64,000 nt of DNA. Source: Nitrobacteraceae bacterium AZCC 2146 (GTDB taxonomy: Bacteria > Pseudomonadota > Alphaproteobacteria > Rhizobiales > Xanthobacteraceae). The position numbers were made by a program, and so were the translations under genes. This document shows positions 28,043 through 37,964 of the stretch, piece by piece; the first letter of the stretch is position 1, and every line of letters begins with the position of its first letter. The notes under the pieces were generated by a model, which saw only the letters and a program-made list of their open reading frames with translations, did no database searches and had not been told where the DNA came from. Where the stretch lies: contig JBAGRP010000001.1 of the NCBI GenBank assembly GCA_036924855.1, positions 5,878,001-5,942,000 of the forward strand. Direction: 5' to 3'.

Positions 28043-30024
28043 ATCTACTTGGCAAGCTGAATTGGAGTGCGATTCCCTTCGACCAGCCGATCATCATGGG
28101 TGCGTCGGGCGTCATGGTCCTGGTTATCGTGTCCATCCTTTCGTGGGTGACACTAAAGGGTTACGTGCCTTACCTGTGGCGAGAGTGGCTCACCTCTGTC
28201 GACCACAAGCGCATCGGCATCATGTACATCATACTGGCGCTGATCATGCTGCTGCGCGGCTTTGCCGACGCCATCATGATGCGGGCGCAGCAAGCGGTCG
28301 CAGCAGGCGGCGCACAGGGATACCTGCCGCCTGAGCACTTTGACCAGATCTTCTCGGCACATGGCACGATCATGATCTTCTTCATGGCGATGCCATTCGT
28401 GATCGGAATGATGAATTTCGTGGTGCCGCTGCAACTAGGCATCCGCGACATGGCGTTTCCGACCTTGAACTCGGTAGCCCTGGGGCTGACCGCGTCGGGT
28501 ATCCTCTTGACGAACATCTCGCTCGCGGTCGGCGAGTTCTCAAAAGCCGGCTGGGTCGCCTATCCGCCGCTGAGCGAGCTGCAATTCTCGCCCGGCGTCG
28601 GCGTCGACTACTATCTCTGGGCGCTGCAAATCTCCGGCGTCGGCACGTTGATGACCGGCATAAACTTCGTCGCGACCATTCTGAAAACGCGGGCGCCGGG
28701 GATGGGTTATATGCGCATGCCCGTCTTCTGCTGGACGTCGCTCGCCGCGAATCTTCTCATCGTCGCGGCGTTCCCGGTTCTGACTGCGACCTTGTCAATG
28801 CTGCTGCTCGATCGTTACCTCGGTTTTCATTTCTTCACGATCGATGGTCAGGGCAACGCGATGATGTACGTCAACCTGTTCTGGGTCTGGGGTCACCCGG
28901 AGGTCTACATCCTGGTATTGCCAGCGTTCGGCATCTTTTCCGAGGTTGTGTCGACCTTCTCCGGTAAGCCGCTGTTTGGCTATCGCTCCATGGTCGCGGC
29001 GACGATGGCGATTTGCGTGCTGTCATTCGTCGTCTGGCTGCACCACTTCTTCACCATGGGAGCCAGCGCGAACGTCAACGGCTTCTTCGGGGTCATGACC
29101 ATGATCATCGCGGTGCCGACGGGCGTCAAAGTCTTCAACTGGCTATTCACGATGTACGGCGGCCGCATCCGGTTCACCGTTCCGATCCTGTGGTCGATCG
29201 GCTTCATGGTGACGTTCGTGATCGGCGGCATGACCGGCGTGTTGATGGCCGTGCCTCCCGCCGACTTTCAGCTGCACAACAGCCTATTTCTGATCGCGCA
29301 TTTCCATAATGTCATCATCGGTGGCACGGTGTTCGGCCTAATGGCGGGTTACAACTACTGGTTCCCGAAAGCATTCGGCTTCAGGCTCGACGAACGCTGG
29401 GGCAGAGCTTCGTTCTGGTGCTGGCTGATCGGCTTCTATATCGCTTTCATGCCGCTTTACGCGCTGGGTCTCATGGGCATGACCCGCCGCATGCAGCATT
29501 ACGACGTTGTCAGTTGGCAACCGTGGTTGATGGTCGCGGCGATCGGCGTCGTCGTCATTCTCGCGGGGATTGTCTGCCAGGTCATCCAGCTTGTGGTCTC
29601 GATCCGCGACCGCGAACAACTGAAGGTGACCGCGGACCCGTGGAACGGCCGCACGCTTGAATGGGCGACCGCTTCGCCGCCGCCGGCCTGGAATTTCACC
29701 GTGCTTCCGCAGGTCACAGACCTCGACGCTCTTTGGAACAAGAAGCAGCGTGAACGCACGCAACAAGCCCAGCCACTGAAAGAGCGCAAATTCGAGCCGA
29801 TCGAGATGCCGAAAAACAGCGCGACCGGTTTCATTACGGCATTTTTTGCAGTCGTTACCGGCTTTGCACTGATCTGGCACATCTGGTGGATGGCCGGTGC
29901 GGGGGCGATCGGAATCTTTCTGACCATGCTTGCCTTCGCGTTTCGCAACGAAGAGGAAATCGACATCCCGGCCGATCAGATTGCGCGATTCGAGCAGGCG
30001 AACCAGGCGGAGATTGCAGTATGA
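28039..30024 (+). CDS. cyoB: cytochrome bo3 quinol oxidase subunit I
   Basis: Encodes 661 residues. Heme-copper oxidase ligands are visible: His in FSAHGTIM (low-spin heme), His and the cross-linked Tyr in [17 protein letters not shown], the HH pair in WLHHFFTMG, and two His in [15 protein letters not shown]. About 15 membrane helices. It contains heme b, heme o3 and CuB, reduces oxygen to water and pumps protons. The start overlaps the cyoA stop (ATGA), and its stop overlaps the cyoC start by four bases. The length matches the family. Confidence 0.97.
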   Translation: MNLLGKLNWSAIPFDQPIIMGASGVMVLVIVSILSWVTLKGYVPYLWREWLTSVDHKRIGIMYIILALIMLLRGFADAIMMRAQQAVAAGGAQGYLPPEHFDQIFSAHGTIMIFFMAMPFVIGMMNFVVPLQLGIRDMAFPTLNSVALGLTASGILLTNISLAVGEFSKAGWVAYPPLSELQFSPGVGVDYYLWALQISGVGTLMTGINFVATILKTRAPGMGYMRMPVFCWTSLAANLLIVAAFPVLTATLSMLLLDRYLGFHFFTIDGQGNAMMYVNLFWVWGHPEVYILVLPAFGIFSEVVSTFSGKPLFGYRSMVAATMAICVLSFVVWLHHFFTMGASANVNGFFGVMTMIIAVPTGVKVFNWLFTMYGGRIRFTVPILWSIGFMVTFVIGGMTGVLMAVPPADFQLHNSLFLIAHFHNVIIGGTVFGLMAGYNYWFPKAFGFRLDERWGRASFWCWLIGFYIAFMPLYALGLMGMTRRMQHYDVVSWQPWLMVAAIGVVVILAGIVCQVIQLVVSIRDREQLKVTADPWNGRTLEWATASPPPAWNFTVLPQVTDLDALWNKKQRERTQQAQPLKERKFEPIEMPKNSATGFITAFFAVVTGFALIWHIWWMAGAGAIGIFLTMLAFAFRNEEEIDIPADQIARFEQANQAEIAV

Positions 30025-30656
30025 ACATCGCTGTTGCAGTTGCTGACGAGATCCGGCACGAGGCGCGGCCGAGTGCAAGCGAGGCCGGTCCCGCCACAAA
30101 GCGGGTCGTGGTTGGCTACGGCTTCTGGATATTCCTCTTGAGCGACATCGTGATGTTTGCTGCGATCTTTGCCGCTTACGCGGTGCTCGCGCACGCGACG
30201 GCTGGTGGTCCAAGTGGCATCCAGCTGTTCAACCAACGCAGCGTTGCCATCGAAACCGGCTGCCTTCTCGCGTCGAGTTTCACCTGCGGATTGATGTCTC
30301 TGGCGATTAGTTCGCGGCGGTATGCCGTCACTTATCTGGCTGCGCTCATCACCTTCGTGCTGGGAGCCTCGTTCCTGGTGATGGAGGTGCGCGAATTCGC
30401 CGGCATGATCGCGATCGGGGCTGGTCCGCAACGTAGCGCCTTCCTCTCTGCCTTTTTTACCCTGGTCGGCTGCCACGGGCTGCATGTCACCGCGGGCCTG
30501 ATCTGGCTGGTGGTGATGATGGCTCAGGTCGCAATCAAAGGCTTTCGCGCGACCGTCGAACGGCGTCTGCTCTGCTTTTCACTGTTCTGGCATGCGCTCG
30601 ACATTGTCTGGGTATGGCTATTCACGGTGGTCTATCTGATGGGAGCCCTCTCATGA
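30021..30656 (+). CDS. cyoC: cytochrome bo3 quinol oxidase subunit III
   Basis: Encodes 211 residues from [11 protein letters not shown]. Five membrane helices; recognisable segments are [55 protein letters not shown] and [20 protein letters not shown], all typical of heme-copper oxidase subunit III. It stabilises the catalytic subunit. ATGA overlaps on both sides show tight coupling within the operon. Confidence 0.95.
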   Translation: MNIAVAVADEIRHEARPSASEAGPATKRVVVGYGFWIFLLSDIVMFAAIFAAYAVLAHATAGGPSGIQLFNQRSVAIETGCLLASSFTCGLMSLAISSRRYAVTYLAALITFVLGASFLVMEVREFAGMIAIGAGPQRSAFLSAFFTLVGCHGLHVTAGLIWLVVMMAQVAIKGFRATVERRLLCFSLFWHALDIVWVWLFTVVYLMGALS

Positions 30657-31048
30657 CCGATACACAGTATGATCGCGCGCCCGGCGACGCATCAGCACTT
30701 CCGGACGTGGAACAGGGGACATCGTCCGGCGTGCTTGTCTACACGATCGGGTTAGCTCTCGCGGTGGTCCTCACGGCCATGTCGTTCTGGGTCGCCAACA
30801 CGTCGCTGCTCTGGGCCGGCGGTGTCTCTCTCGGCCTGACTGTCCTCGCGATCGCGCAAATGGGCATCCACCTGGTGTTTTTCCTGCACGTCACCACGGG
30901 CCCGGACAACACCAACAACGTGATGGCGCTGGCGTTTGGCGTGCTGATCGTCGCCCTGGTCGTCGTCGGATCGCTTTTGATCATGGCAGATCTGAACGAC
31001 AACATGATGCCTGCGGCAGAGCTGATGAATCTGCAAATGCAGCACTGA
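30653..31048 (+). CDS. cyoD: cytochrome bo3 quinol oxidase subunit IV
   Basis: Encodes 131 residues with three membrane helices and the family segment IAQMGIHLVFFLHVTTGPDN. It is the small assembly subunit of the oxidase. It ends the ctaB-cyoABCD operon; no clear hairpin-plus-T terminator follows. No SURF1-like gene follows, although many rhizobial cyo operons are accompanied by one. Confidence 0.93.
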   Translation: MTDTQYDRAPGDASALPDVEQGTSSGVLVYTIGLALAVVLTAMSFWVANTSLLWAGGVSLGLTVLAIAQMGIHLVFFLHVTTGPDNTNNVMALAFGVLIVALVVVGSLLIMADLNDNMMPAAELMNLQMQH

Positions 31049-31419
31049 AGCGCGTCGCGGGGATACTGGCTGCTAATCAAGCATGCCTTCCCAGCGCAGT
31101 GCGTTTTCGAGAATCTTGGTGGCTTGGTCGATCAGGAGGAGGGCGATCGGCGCACTTGACGCCGATCTCCGCGGTGACCCATAGCCGGGTGCGGTCGCCG
31201 TGCATGTCGATAAACGCTGCCGCGTCGCAAAGGTCGACGATAATGGCGGGGCGGGCGCAAACGTGAGCTACCAATTGCCTCGCAAGCCTCCGATTGTTCT
31301 TTACCTGGTACATACCTGTCACTTAGTCCTGCTAAAGTTGGAACTAGCGCCGTCGACGTCGCTCTGTGGTGCGACGGCCGTTCAGATCAGGACAGAGTCA
31401 GATGGATGCGTCTCAAGCA
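31049..31419. other. gap after the oxidase operon, no confident gene
   Basis: A minus-strand frame at 31077-31322 (containing IVDLCDAAAFIDMHGDRTRL and LWVTAEIGVKC) could be a small gene or a relic, but there is no supporting ribosome-binding site or neighbour. Nothing else is seen. Confidence 0.35.
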
Positions 31420-31707
31420 TCAGCCGCGATGGTCGCCCCACGCGCTGTCGAACAGCGCTGACGCGACGTCAACGGTCAGCTTCGGCCAAGCGATAGCCAG
31501 TTCGAATGGATTCGTTGTGGCGACCGATCCGATGAATCCACCCACCACCATCCATCGGGGGTAGCACTCGATTCCGCAATAGCGCCTCGAGGTGGAAAGA
31601 TCATGCAAGTAGCCCTGTTCCAGCGGCCGCGAACATGCCGTGCAGATTGAGGTCCTGCGCGGTGCCATGTCGTTCACCAGCACAAATTTCATTTTGTGAA
31701 CTGACAT
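31420..31707 (-). CDS. small conserved cysteine-rich hypothetical protein
   Basis: Encodes 95 residues from MSVHKMKFV, or 90 from the internal MKFVLVND. A CTAC pair near residues 23-26 and a later RRYCGIEC pair near 42-49 form a likely zinc ribbon. The rest is ordered (WMVVGGFIGSVATTNPFELA) and ends acidic. I recall similar 90-residue proteins repeated in Bradyrhizobium genomes, but no function is known. It is the downstream member of a minus-strand pair, 14 bases after the next gene. Confidence 0.65.
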   Translation of the reverse strand: MSVHKMKFVLVNDMAPRRTSICTACSRPLEQGYLHDLSTSRRYCGIECYPRWMVVGGFIGSVATTNPFELAIAWPKLTVDVASALFDSAWGDHRG

Positions 31708-31720
31708 CTCACCAATCCCT

Positions 31721-32044
31721 TTATTTTGTGGTGCGTTTGCGAGTTTCAGTGCTATCGCCCGCGTTGGGCGGTTGCTTCATCCCCGCCTCGAACGCCGTCC
31801 TGCAAGGATCGCTGAGCTCGGCGTTCTTTTCTTTGAGGCAAATCGTTATCTCATCTGCACTGGGGATGAATGCACTGCAAAGTCTGAACACGTCTGGCGT
31901 GCACGCCAAGCGTTGTTCCGCTGTTCCTTGTGCGAAGGAGGGAGCGGGCGCGGCCGTCGCGGACAGCAAGGCCAGCGCCACGCGCCACTGTGTCAAAGGC
32001 GTCAGCCGAGGCAGCATCCATTTATTCCGGCTTTCTACGTTCAT
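31721..32044 (-). CDS. small secreted cysteine-patterned protein
   Basis: Encodes 107 residues from MNVESRNKWML, preceded by GCAGGT. An N-terminal signal peptide (WRVALALLSATAAPAPSFAQ) is followed by a region with four cysteines: LACTPDVFRLCSAFIPS, ITICLKEK and SDPCRTAF. That spacing resembles the cysteine-rich repeats of bacterial Golgi-apparatus-type proteins and implies two disulfides in the periplasm. A longer frame extends upstream to 32302, but that part lacks features. Function unknown. Confidence 0.65.
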   Translation of the reverse strand: MNVESRNKWMLPRLTPLTQWRVALALLSATAAPAPSFAQGTAEQRLACTPDVFRLCSAFIPSADEITICLKEKNAELSDPCRTAFEAGMKQPPNAGDSTETRKRTTK

Positions 32045-32334
32045 CAGATGACCTGCTATCCGCAATCGAAGTCGATACTCATCAGAGCGGATACTGATAA
32101 ACTCTTGCCGGAGCCCGTGCTTGTAGCGAAACGTCAGCATTTGTAGCTTTCGACCCCGCTGAAGTCCTTCCGCTTCCCGAAGGGGGGGCGGTTCTGTCCG
32201 GTCGAGTTCAGCATTGTGGCGCATACACCAACAAATCATCGCAGATTTATCCAAGCGTTGGGAGAAGAACCAACCTAACGTTTCGTGTTGAAATAAATGC
32301 ACGGCTGATACGCCAGTGGCGGTGGGACGAGGAA

Positions 32335-33147
32335 ATGCTCAAAGGATTCACTGCCCCCCGGTCCCCCCTCGGCGTTGCTGCGCTGGTCTCGTCGCCACCC
32401 TGGCATTTCGCAGGTGACGTTCTGGCGGTGGAATTTTGGAATGATCCCGATGTATCAGTCCATACCCTTCCGACGGGCGTCGAGCCTGATAAGAAATGTC
32501 CAGGCCACTCTGTTGCACTCTTCACAGACTATCAGTTCACCGCACAGAACGACGAGTATCTCGATCCTGCCAGATATCAGTGTCACGGGTTCAGCGTTCT
32601 CCTCGACGCGATGTGGAAGGGATCACGAATAGCGTGGTGTCCATATTGCTATACCGATAACGACGCTGCCTTGATGAGAGGCTGGATCCAGGGTTATCCG
32701 AGAAAATTCGGTGCTGTACACCAGACCCGCACCTTTGCCACGGCGAGCGCGGCTTCGGCGCCACTCGCGCACGATAGCCGGTTCTCTGCCAGCATGTCCG
32801 CTCATGGTCGGTTGCTGGTGCAAGCCCGTATCACCTTGCGCGAAAAAGCGGAGCGTCTTGTCGGTTTGCTCGATCGCCGGATTGTGGGACGACGATATTT
32901 TCCGCGGCTCTCCGCGGGCTTGCACGACAAGCCTGCCGTGGATGAACTCGTTCGATGCGTCTCGGACCATCTTCTGATTACAAATATCTGGACCGGCGAG
33001 GGGGAGCTCAGTTTTCCTGAGGCTTATGGCGAAGAGTTGGAAGTGCTGGGGCCCCTGAAGGTGGGACGCGGATATCGCTTCTCGTTTTCCTATTCCGTCA
33101 CCGATATCGAGATTCTGGCAGACCTTACCGCCTGCAATCGCGGCTGA
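32335..33147 (+). CDS. acetoacetate decarboxylase-like protein, copy 1
   Basis: Encodes 270 residues from MLKGFTAPRSP. Family blocks: PPWHFAGDVLAVEFW, a central MWKGSRIAWCPYCYTDNDAALMRGWIQGYPRKFG (shown here as two parts: WCPYCYTDNDAALMRGW and QGYPRKFG) and a beta-rich C-terminus. The Lys in YPRK corresponds to the Schiff-base lysine region of acetoacetate decarboxylase, although the neighbouring Lys is Arg here. The pair of genes with copy 2 arose by tandem duplication. The family also includes oxo-acid decarboxylases and lactonase-like enzymes, so the substrate is open. Confidence 0.8.
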   Translation: MLKGFTAPRSPLGVAALVSSPPWHFAGDVLAVEFWNDPDVSVHTLPTGVEPDKKCPGHSVALFTDYQFTAQNDEYLDPARYQCHGFSVLLDAMWKGSRIAWCPYCYTDNDAALMRGWIQGYPRKFGAVHQTRTFATASAASAPLAHDSRFSASMSAHGRLLVQARITLREKAERLVGLLDRRIVGRRYFPRLSAGLHDKPAVDELVRCVSDHLLITNIWTGEGELSFPEAYGEELEVLGPLKVGRGYRFSFSYSVTDIEILADLTACNRG

Positions 33148-33265
33148 TCCCAATAAGCGCGTTCTGGTTTGCGGCAGGAATAAGCAAGTCGGCGCACTTC
33201 AATCAAATCAATTGTGGCTGGTTTCGGTAGCCTCTTTGCCGAAAGTGATACATCAGGACACGGCA

Positions 33266-34066
33266 ATGCTGAAGGGCTTTACAGTTCCGAAATCGCCATT
33301 TGGTCAGGCCGCACTAACTCCGCCACCACCCTGGCACTATGCCGGCGACGTTGTTGGAGTCGAGTTCTGGACGGACGCTGACGCGACGGCGGCGACATTG
33401 CCGAATGGTCTTTCCCCAGATCCGAACTCAAACGGTCACGCCGTCATGATGTTTCTGGATTGGCAATTCACCGCCCAGGACGACGAACATCTTGAGCCGG
33501 CTCGTTATCAATATCGCGAGGCGTTTATTTTGGTCGACGCAATGTATCGCGACGTGCCGGTCATGTGGTGTCCGTACATTTATGTCGACAATGACGCTGC
33601 GCTGGCGCGCGGTTGGACGCAGGGGTTTCCAAAGAAAATGGGTAGCATTTTTCAGACGCGCTCCTTTGCGGCCGCAGGCCCCGCCGCGGCGCCGGTCGGG
33701 TCCGGCAGCCGGTTTGGCGCCAGCCTCTCCGCGCATGGCCAACGTCTTGCGGAAGCCTGCGTCACCTTGGACAAGCCGGTCGAAAACGGACTGTCTCTCC
33801 TCAGTCGACCCACTGTCTTGATGCGATACTTTCCGAGACTGGCGGCCAACTATCAGGACAAGCCTGCGGTCAACGAGCTGGCGATGTCGATCACCGACAA
33901 ACTCACCGTTGCCGGCGCATGGATCGGGAAGGGCGAGCTCAATTTTCCGGAAACGAAAGGCGAAGAACTCCACGCGCTCGCGCCGAGCCGGATCGAGTCG
34001 GGGTTCCGTTACTCGCTTTCGTACTCAGTTAGCGATCTGAAGATACTCGAGGACCATGGCTCGTAA
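33266..34066 (+). CDS. acetoacetate decarboxylase-like protein, copy 2
   Basis: Encodes 266 residues from MLKGFTVPKSPFG. It is collinear with copy 1 throughout (MLKGFT, PPPWHYAGDVVGVEFW, WCPYIYVDNDAALARGW, YSVSDLKILED) but clearly diverged. The active-site region is FPKKMG at residues 121-126, with both lysines of the acetoacetate decarboxylase Lys pair. Copy 1 has only one of them, so the copies may differ in activity. It lies 350 bases before the AraC-type regulator gene and may be its target. Confidence 0.82.
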   Translation: MLKGFTVPKSPFGQAALTPPPPWHYAGDVVGVEFWTDADATAATLPNGLSPDPNSNGHAVMMFLDWQFTAQDDEHLEPARYQYREAFILVDAMYRDVPVMWCPYIYVDNDAALARGWTQGFPKKMGSIFQTRSFAAAGPAAAPVGSGSRFGASLSAHGQRLAEACVTLDKPVENGLSLLSRPTVLMRYFPRLAANYQDKPAVNELAMSITDKLTVAGAWIGKGELNFPETKGEELHALAPSRIESGFRYSLSYSVSDLKILEDHGS

Positions 34067-34416
34067 TTGACTGAAAATACTCCCGCCGTAACGGCGAAGC
34101 GCCAAGTCCCTCGCTCCGCCGAGAGGGTCTCCCCGTACCCGTCCCGCGGAGACCCTCGGGCGGGGAGATGTTCGTGCGATAGGTAAGGAAATTGTCCTTG
34201 CGCCTCTCACAGCATTTCGGATCTGAACGACTGCCGGGGCGTTCTGAATTGTTGCGAACTCAGGTTCGACAAGATGTAACATATTGATCTTTAACACTAA
34301 ATTCGTTCCGTGGGGCTGAGCAACATTAACCTTCCATAACGCTGATTAACGAGCCAAAAGGGGCCTCTTGCTGCACTCTCTCGCTGATCCGAAGCCTCGG
34401 ATCGCTCGTCGAGGGA
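34067..34416. other. gap between decarboxylase and regulator genes
   Basis: Apart from the hairpin at 34123-34157, an A+T-rich stretch at about 34270-34340 (ATCTTTAACACTAAATTC) could hold the promoter of the regulator operon. No gene is seen. Confidence 0.4.
34123..34157. terminator. hairpin after the second decarboxylase gene
   Basis: GAGGGTCTCC (34123-34132) and GGAGACCCTC (34148-34157) form a perfect 10-base stem with a 15-base loop, 57 bases past the stop. No T run follows, so it may be a transcript stabiliser or a remnant repeat rather than an intrinsic terminator. Confidence 0.4.
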
Positions 34417-35010
34417 ATGATTATGGATGGACTTCAAACTACCGCACCAGAATCTTCCTTTGCAGCTGACCAACAGTTCCACCTGGTTGCAAACAGCCTG
34501 GCCAAACTGCTTGAAACTGCAAGGCGAGAGCTGGAGCGTGACCGGGAGGTGGCCAAGGCGTCGCTGGTCACAGCATCGCACATCCTGCAAGCGGAGATCG
34601 AACGTTGTTCGGGCGCTAACGGCTCCACGAGCGGCGGTCTGGCGGCTTGGCAGGTCGTTCGCGTGCGAGCTTACATTGACAGCAATTTACACCGCACCAT
34701 TCACATCCGGGATCTCAGTGCGGTCGCGCGTCGAAGCAAGGCGCACTTCTCTCGGAAATTCAAACTAGCTGTTGGCGAACCGCCACATGCCTACGTGGTG
34801 AGAAGGCGCCTGGAGAGAGCCAGCCACCTGATGATGACCAGTGCGGCATCGCTGAGTGAAATAGCCTTGAGCGTAGGCTTTTCGGATCAAGCACATCTAT
34901 GCAGGCTCTTCAGACAGGCCTTTGGTCAAAGTCCGGCCAACTGGCGACGCGAGCGCGGAATCCTTGGCGAGGTCACCTCAAGAACCGGCATGGATGAGAA
35001 TATTCCATGA
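34417..35010 (+). CDS. AraC-family transcriptional regulator (short)
   Basis: Encodes 197 residues. A helical N-terminal part (1-85) with no recognisable sensor domain precedes the two AraC helix-turn-helix units: IHIRDLSAVARRSKAHFSRKF and ASLSEIALSVGFSDQAHLCRL, then FRQAFGQSPANWRRER. It binds DNA as an activator or repressor. Its last codons overlap the start of the next regulator gene (ATGA at 35007), so both are translated together. Targets are probably nearby, perhaps the decarboxylase genes or the STAND regulators. Confidence 0.88.
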   Translation: MIMDGLQTTAPESSFAADQQFHLVANSLAKLLETARRELERDREVAKASLVTASHILQAEIERCSGANGSTSGGLAAWQVVRVRAYIDSNLHRTIHIRDLSAVARRSKAHFSRKFKLAVGEPPHAYVVRRRLERASHLMMTSAASLSEIALSVGFSDQAHLCRLFRQAFGQSPANWRRERGILGEVTSRTGMDENIP

Positions 35011-37847
35011 GCGATCAGCGCGGCAAGGTCTTGAGTTTCGGACCTTTCGAACTGTCAATCGGAAGCAGACTTCTGACAAATGGTGCAAAGGTCGTACCGC
35101 TCGGCGCGCGCGCCATGGATCTCCTCATCGTCCTGGTGGAGCAAGCAAACAAGGTCGTTGGCCAGAAAGCCCTGATCGAGCGCGTTTGGCCCAAAGGAGG
35201 AGCTGAACAGGTTAGCCTGCGCGTCCACATCTCGGCGCTACGCAAGGCTCTCGATCAGAGTGACCCTGGCAGGCGATATATCGCGAACGTGCCCGGGCGT
35301 GGGTACAGCTTCGTCGTACCGGTTTCCTCGCCAATGTCCGGGGATCTCAATCCATCTTCGAGGTCCCGACTGCCTGTGCGCTTGATGCGGATGCTCGGAC
35401 GAAGAAACGTGCTGGCCGAGATCCAGATGAAGCTGGCCGACCAGAAGTTCGTGACGATTGTCGGGCCTGGCGGAATCGGCAAGACCACTGTAGCGGTCGC
35501 AGTTGCCCATGAAATGAGCACGGTCTTCAACGGTCAGGTTCATTTCGTCGACTTGGATGCTCTCCGCGACGCGTCGCTGGTCGCGCCAGCCGTGGCCACC
35601 GCACTCGGTGTATCGGTACAGACAAACAATGTCGTACCAGCCTTGATCGATCGTTTGCGGGAAAGGCCAACGCTCATCATTCTCGATTGTTGCGAACATG
35701 TTATTGACGGAGCGTCGGCCGTCGCTGAAGAACTGATTTGCCGCGTCCCGACATTGCATTTGCTCGCGACCAGCCGGGAGGCAATGCGTGTTGAGGGCGA
35801 ACATGTCTATGAACTTTGCGCGCTTACATGTCCTCCGGAAGGTAGCAGCTTGTCGGCACACGACGCCCTGCAATATCCCGCTGTTCAACTGCTGGTCGAC
35901 CGCGCGCGGGCCGTGCGAGGTGACTTCGAACTCGTCGATGCGGATGCGCCGATTGCCGCGCGAATCTGCCGGCGGCTTGACGGAATTCCATTGGCAATCG
36001 AACTCGCAGCGGGCAGGGTTGACATATTTGGCCTCAGCAAGACCGCAAGCTTGCTCGACGACCGACTAAACCTTTCATGGGAAGGGCGAAGAACCGCCCA
36101 GCCGAGGCACCAGACCTTAAACGCCACGCTGGCATGGAGCTATGACTTGCTCGGTGACGCGGAGAAGGTCGTATTGAACCGGCTTAGTGTTTTTTCCGGC
36201 GGATTTACGTTCGAAGCGGCGGTCTCGATTGTTGCTGACGAAACGGTAGTTGAAGCAAACGTCTCGGATTGCGTTTGGGAGCTTCGTTCGAAATCGATGA
36301 TTGCGGCTCAGGGACAGGGGGCACGGCTGCGCTTACTCGACACCACTCTTTCCTTTGCTTCACGACGACTTGCCAAGAGCGTTGAAGAGAACCACTGTCG
36401 CCGGCGCCACGCCCTCTACTTCTGCGACTTATTCAAACAAGGCGCTTCAATGGATATGCCTGAAAGGCTTAGGGCGCTTGGGCGCGAGGTCGACAATCTC
36501 AGAGCCGCTCTGCACTGGGCTTTCTCGGTCGAGGGTGATGCGAAGATTGGCGCTGAACTTGCTGCCGCCTCGGCAAGCACCTGGATGGCAATGGCCCTTC
36601 TTACCGAATGCCGGGAGTGGATGACGAAAGCCATCAGTCGACTCGACGATGCGAGTGCCGGCTCACGGCAAGAAATGATAATTCAGTCCGCACTCGCCAG
36701 TTGCATGATGTTCACGGATGGTATGACTGAAGAGTCGTACGCGAGCTGGACGAAAGCGCGCCTTCTTGCCGAGTGCCTCAACGACACCGAATGCCAGCTC
36801 GATTCTCTGCTTGTTCTCTGGGCTCACCAGATACGGCTTCCAAGTTATGCCGAGTCGACAGAATTGGCAGATCGATGCGGCGATGTCGCTGATGGGAGCG
36901 GCAATCGCGGCGCGATCGCAACGGCCAATTACATGCGCGGCGTAACATGCCACCACGTTGGGCGAATATTGCAGGCCGAAGCTCATTTCGAATTGTCCCT
37001 GCATCGCGATGATGAAGCGTCCCGACAATCTCTCATCAGGCGGTTTGGCTACGATCGGAAAGTCGACGCCCTAGCTGTATTGGCCAACCTGGCCTGGCTC
37101 CGGGGCTGTCCTGACCAGGCGCGGCGCCTCAACCTGATGTCGATCGCTGAGGCACGCCAACTAGATCACGCGGTACCGCTCTGCGTGGCGCTCGCCTGGG
37201 CAAGCTTCAACACGTACCTGACAAGTCCGGACGATCTCGAGACTGAAGCGCTCGCCAACGAGCTCGTCGACCACGCCGCAAAATACGCTGTGGAAAGCTA
37301 TCACGGCTTCGGCCTCAGCATGCAGGCTCTCTGCAGAGTCAGGCGGGGCGAGGGCGATGCGGCTTCGGCAACGCTCTACCGCGGTTTGGAGAAGTTGTCG
37401 GCGGCGCGATACGGGGTCTTCAATTGGATCCTGCAAGCAGAGTTTGCAAGATGTACGACCGTCGCCGGTCGGCCCCGGCAAGGACTTGCTGTGTTCGAAC
37501 GGGCGAAGATCAGTCTTGACGAGACCCAATGGTACGCTCCGGAACTGCATCGTATCAGGGGCGAACTGGCCCTGGGCAACGATGAGGGGCTTGCAGTTGC
37601 CAGGCAGTATTTTCTGTCTGCGCTCGAACTATCGGCCAGGCAAGCCAGCTTGTCGTGGGAGCTCAGGGCCGCGACCAGCCTTGCTATTGCCGAAAACTCG
37701 CTCGGGCGAAAGGAGGCAGCGTGGCGGACCCTGCAAGCCACTCACGCGAAATTTCGGGAAGGCGGCGAGACCTCCGATCTACGGTTGGCCAGGCAGGTGT
37801 TAGACGGCTCATACCGGCAGGACAGCGTGATCAATTCTATACACTGA
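35007..37847 (+). CDS. winged-helix/STAND NTPase/TPR regulator 1
   Basis: Encodes 946 residues. OmpR/CadC-type winged helix at 8-105 (LSFGPFELSIGSRLL... LRVHISALRKAL... NVPGRGYSF). NTPase: Walker A GPGGIGKTT at 153-161, Walker B TLIILDCCEH at 222-231, ATSREAM at 254-260 and GIPLAIELAAGR at 326-337, the GLPLA-like block of NB-ARC/STAND proteins. A helical TPR-type C-terminal half (about 450-940) follows. Proteins of this design are ligand- or partner-triggered transcription regulators. It overlaps the upstream AraC-type gene and is followed by two paralogues in the same direction. No cysteine-rich or membrane segment. Confidence 0.9.
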   Translation: MSDQRGKVLSFGPFELSIGSRLLTNGAKVVPLGARAMDLLIVLVEQANKVVGQKALIERVWPKGGAEQVSLRVHISALRKALDQSDPGRRYIANVPGRGYSFVVPVSSPMSGDLNPSSRSRLPVRLMRMLGRRNVLAEIQMKLADQKFVTIVGPGGIGKTTVAVAVAHEMSTVFNGQVHFVDLDALRDASLVAPAVATALGVSVQTNNVVPALIDRLRERPTLIILDCCEHVIDGASAVAEELICRVPTLHLLATSREAMRVEGEHVYELCALTCPPEGSSLSAHDALQYPAVQLLVDRARAVRGDFELVDADAPIAARICRRLDGIPLAIELAAGRVDIFGLSKTASLLDDRLNLSWEGRRTAQPRHQTLNATLAWSYDLLGDAEKVVLNRLSVFSGGFTFEAAVSIVADETVVEANVSDCVWELRSKSMIAAQGQGARLRLLDTTLSFASRRLAKSVEENHCRRRHALYFCDLFKQGASMDMPERLRALGREVDNLRAALHWAFSVEGDAKIGAELAAASASTWMAMALLTECREWMTKAISRLDDASAGSRQEMIIQSALASCMMFTDGMTEESYASWTKARLLAECLNDTECQLDSLLVLWAHQIRLPSYAESTELADRCGDVADGSGNRGAIATANYMRGVTCHHVGRILQAEAHFELSLHRDDEASRQSLIRRFGYDRKVDALAVLANLAWLRGCPDQARRLNLMSIAEARQLDHAVPLCVALAWASFNTYLTSPDDLETEALANELVDHAAKYAVESYHGFGLSMQALCRVRRGEGDAASATLYRGLEKLSAARYGVFNWILQAEFARCTTVAGRPRQGLAVFERAKISLDETQWYAPELHRIRGELALGNDEGLAVARQYFLSALELSARQASLSWELRAATSLAIAENSLGRKEAAWRTLQATHAKFREGGETSDLRLARQVLDGSYRQDSVINSIH

Positions 37848-37964
37848 CAGCTTGTTGCTGGAGGAGGTTTCGGTTAACACTCGATGGGCTGGGGGTGCAT
37901 TTGCACAAGACCGACGACGAACGGCGCAACGATCGAATCGTCGAGGGTCTTGGCGGAATAGCTC

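Noticed and set aside
29338..30213. 291-residue minus-strand frame
   Set aside because: Antisense of cyoB/cyoC; very Arg-rich.
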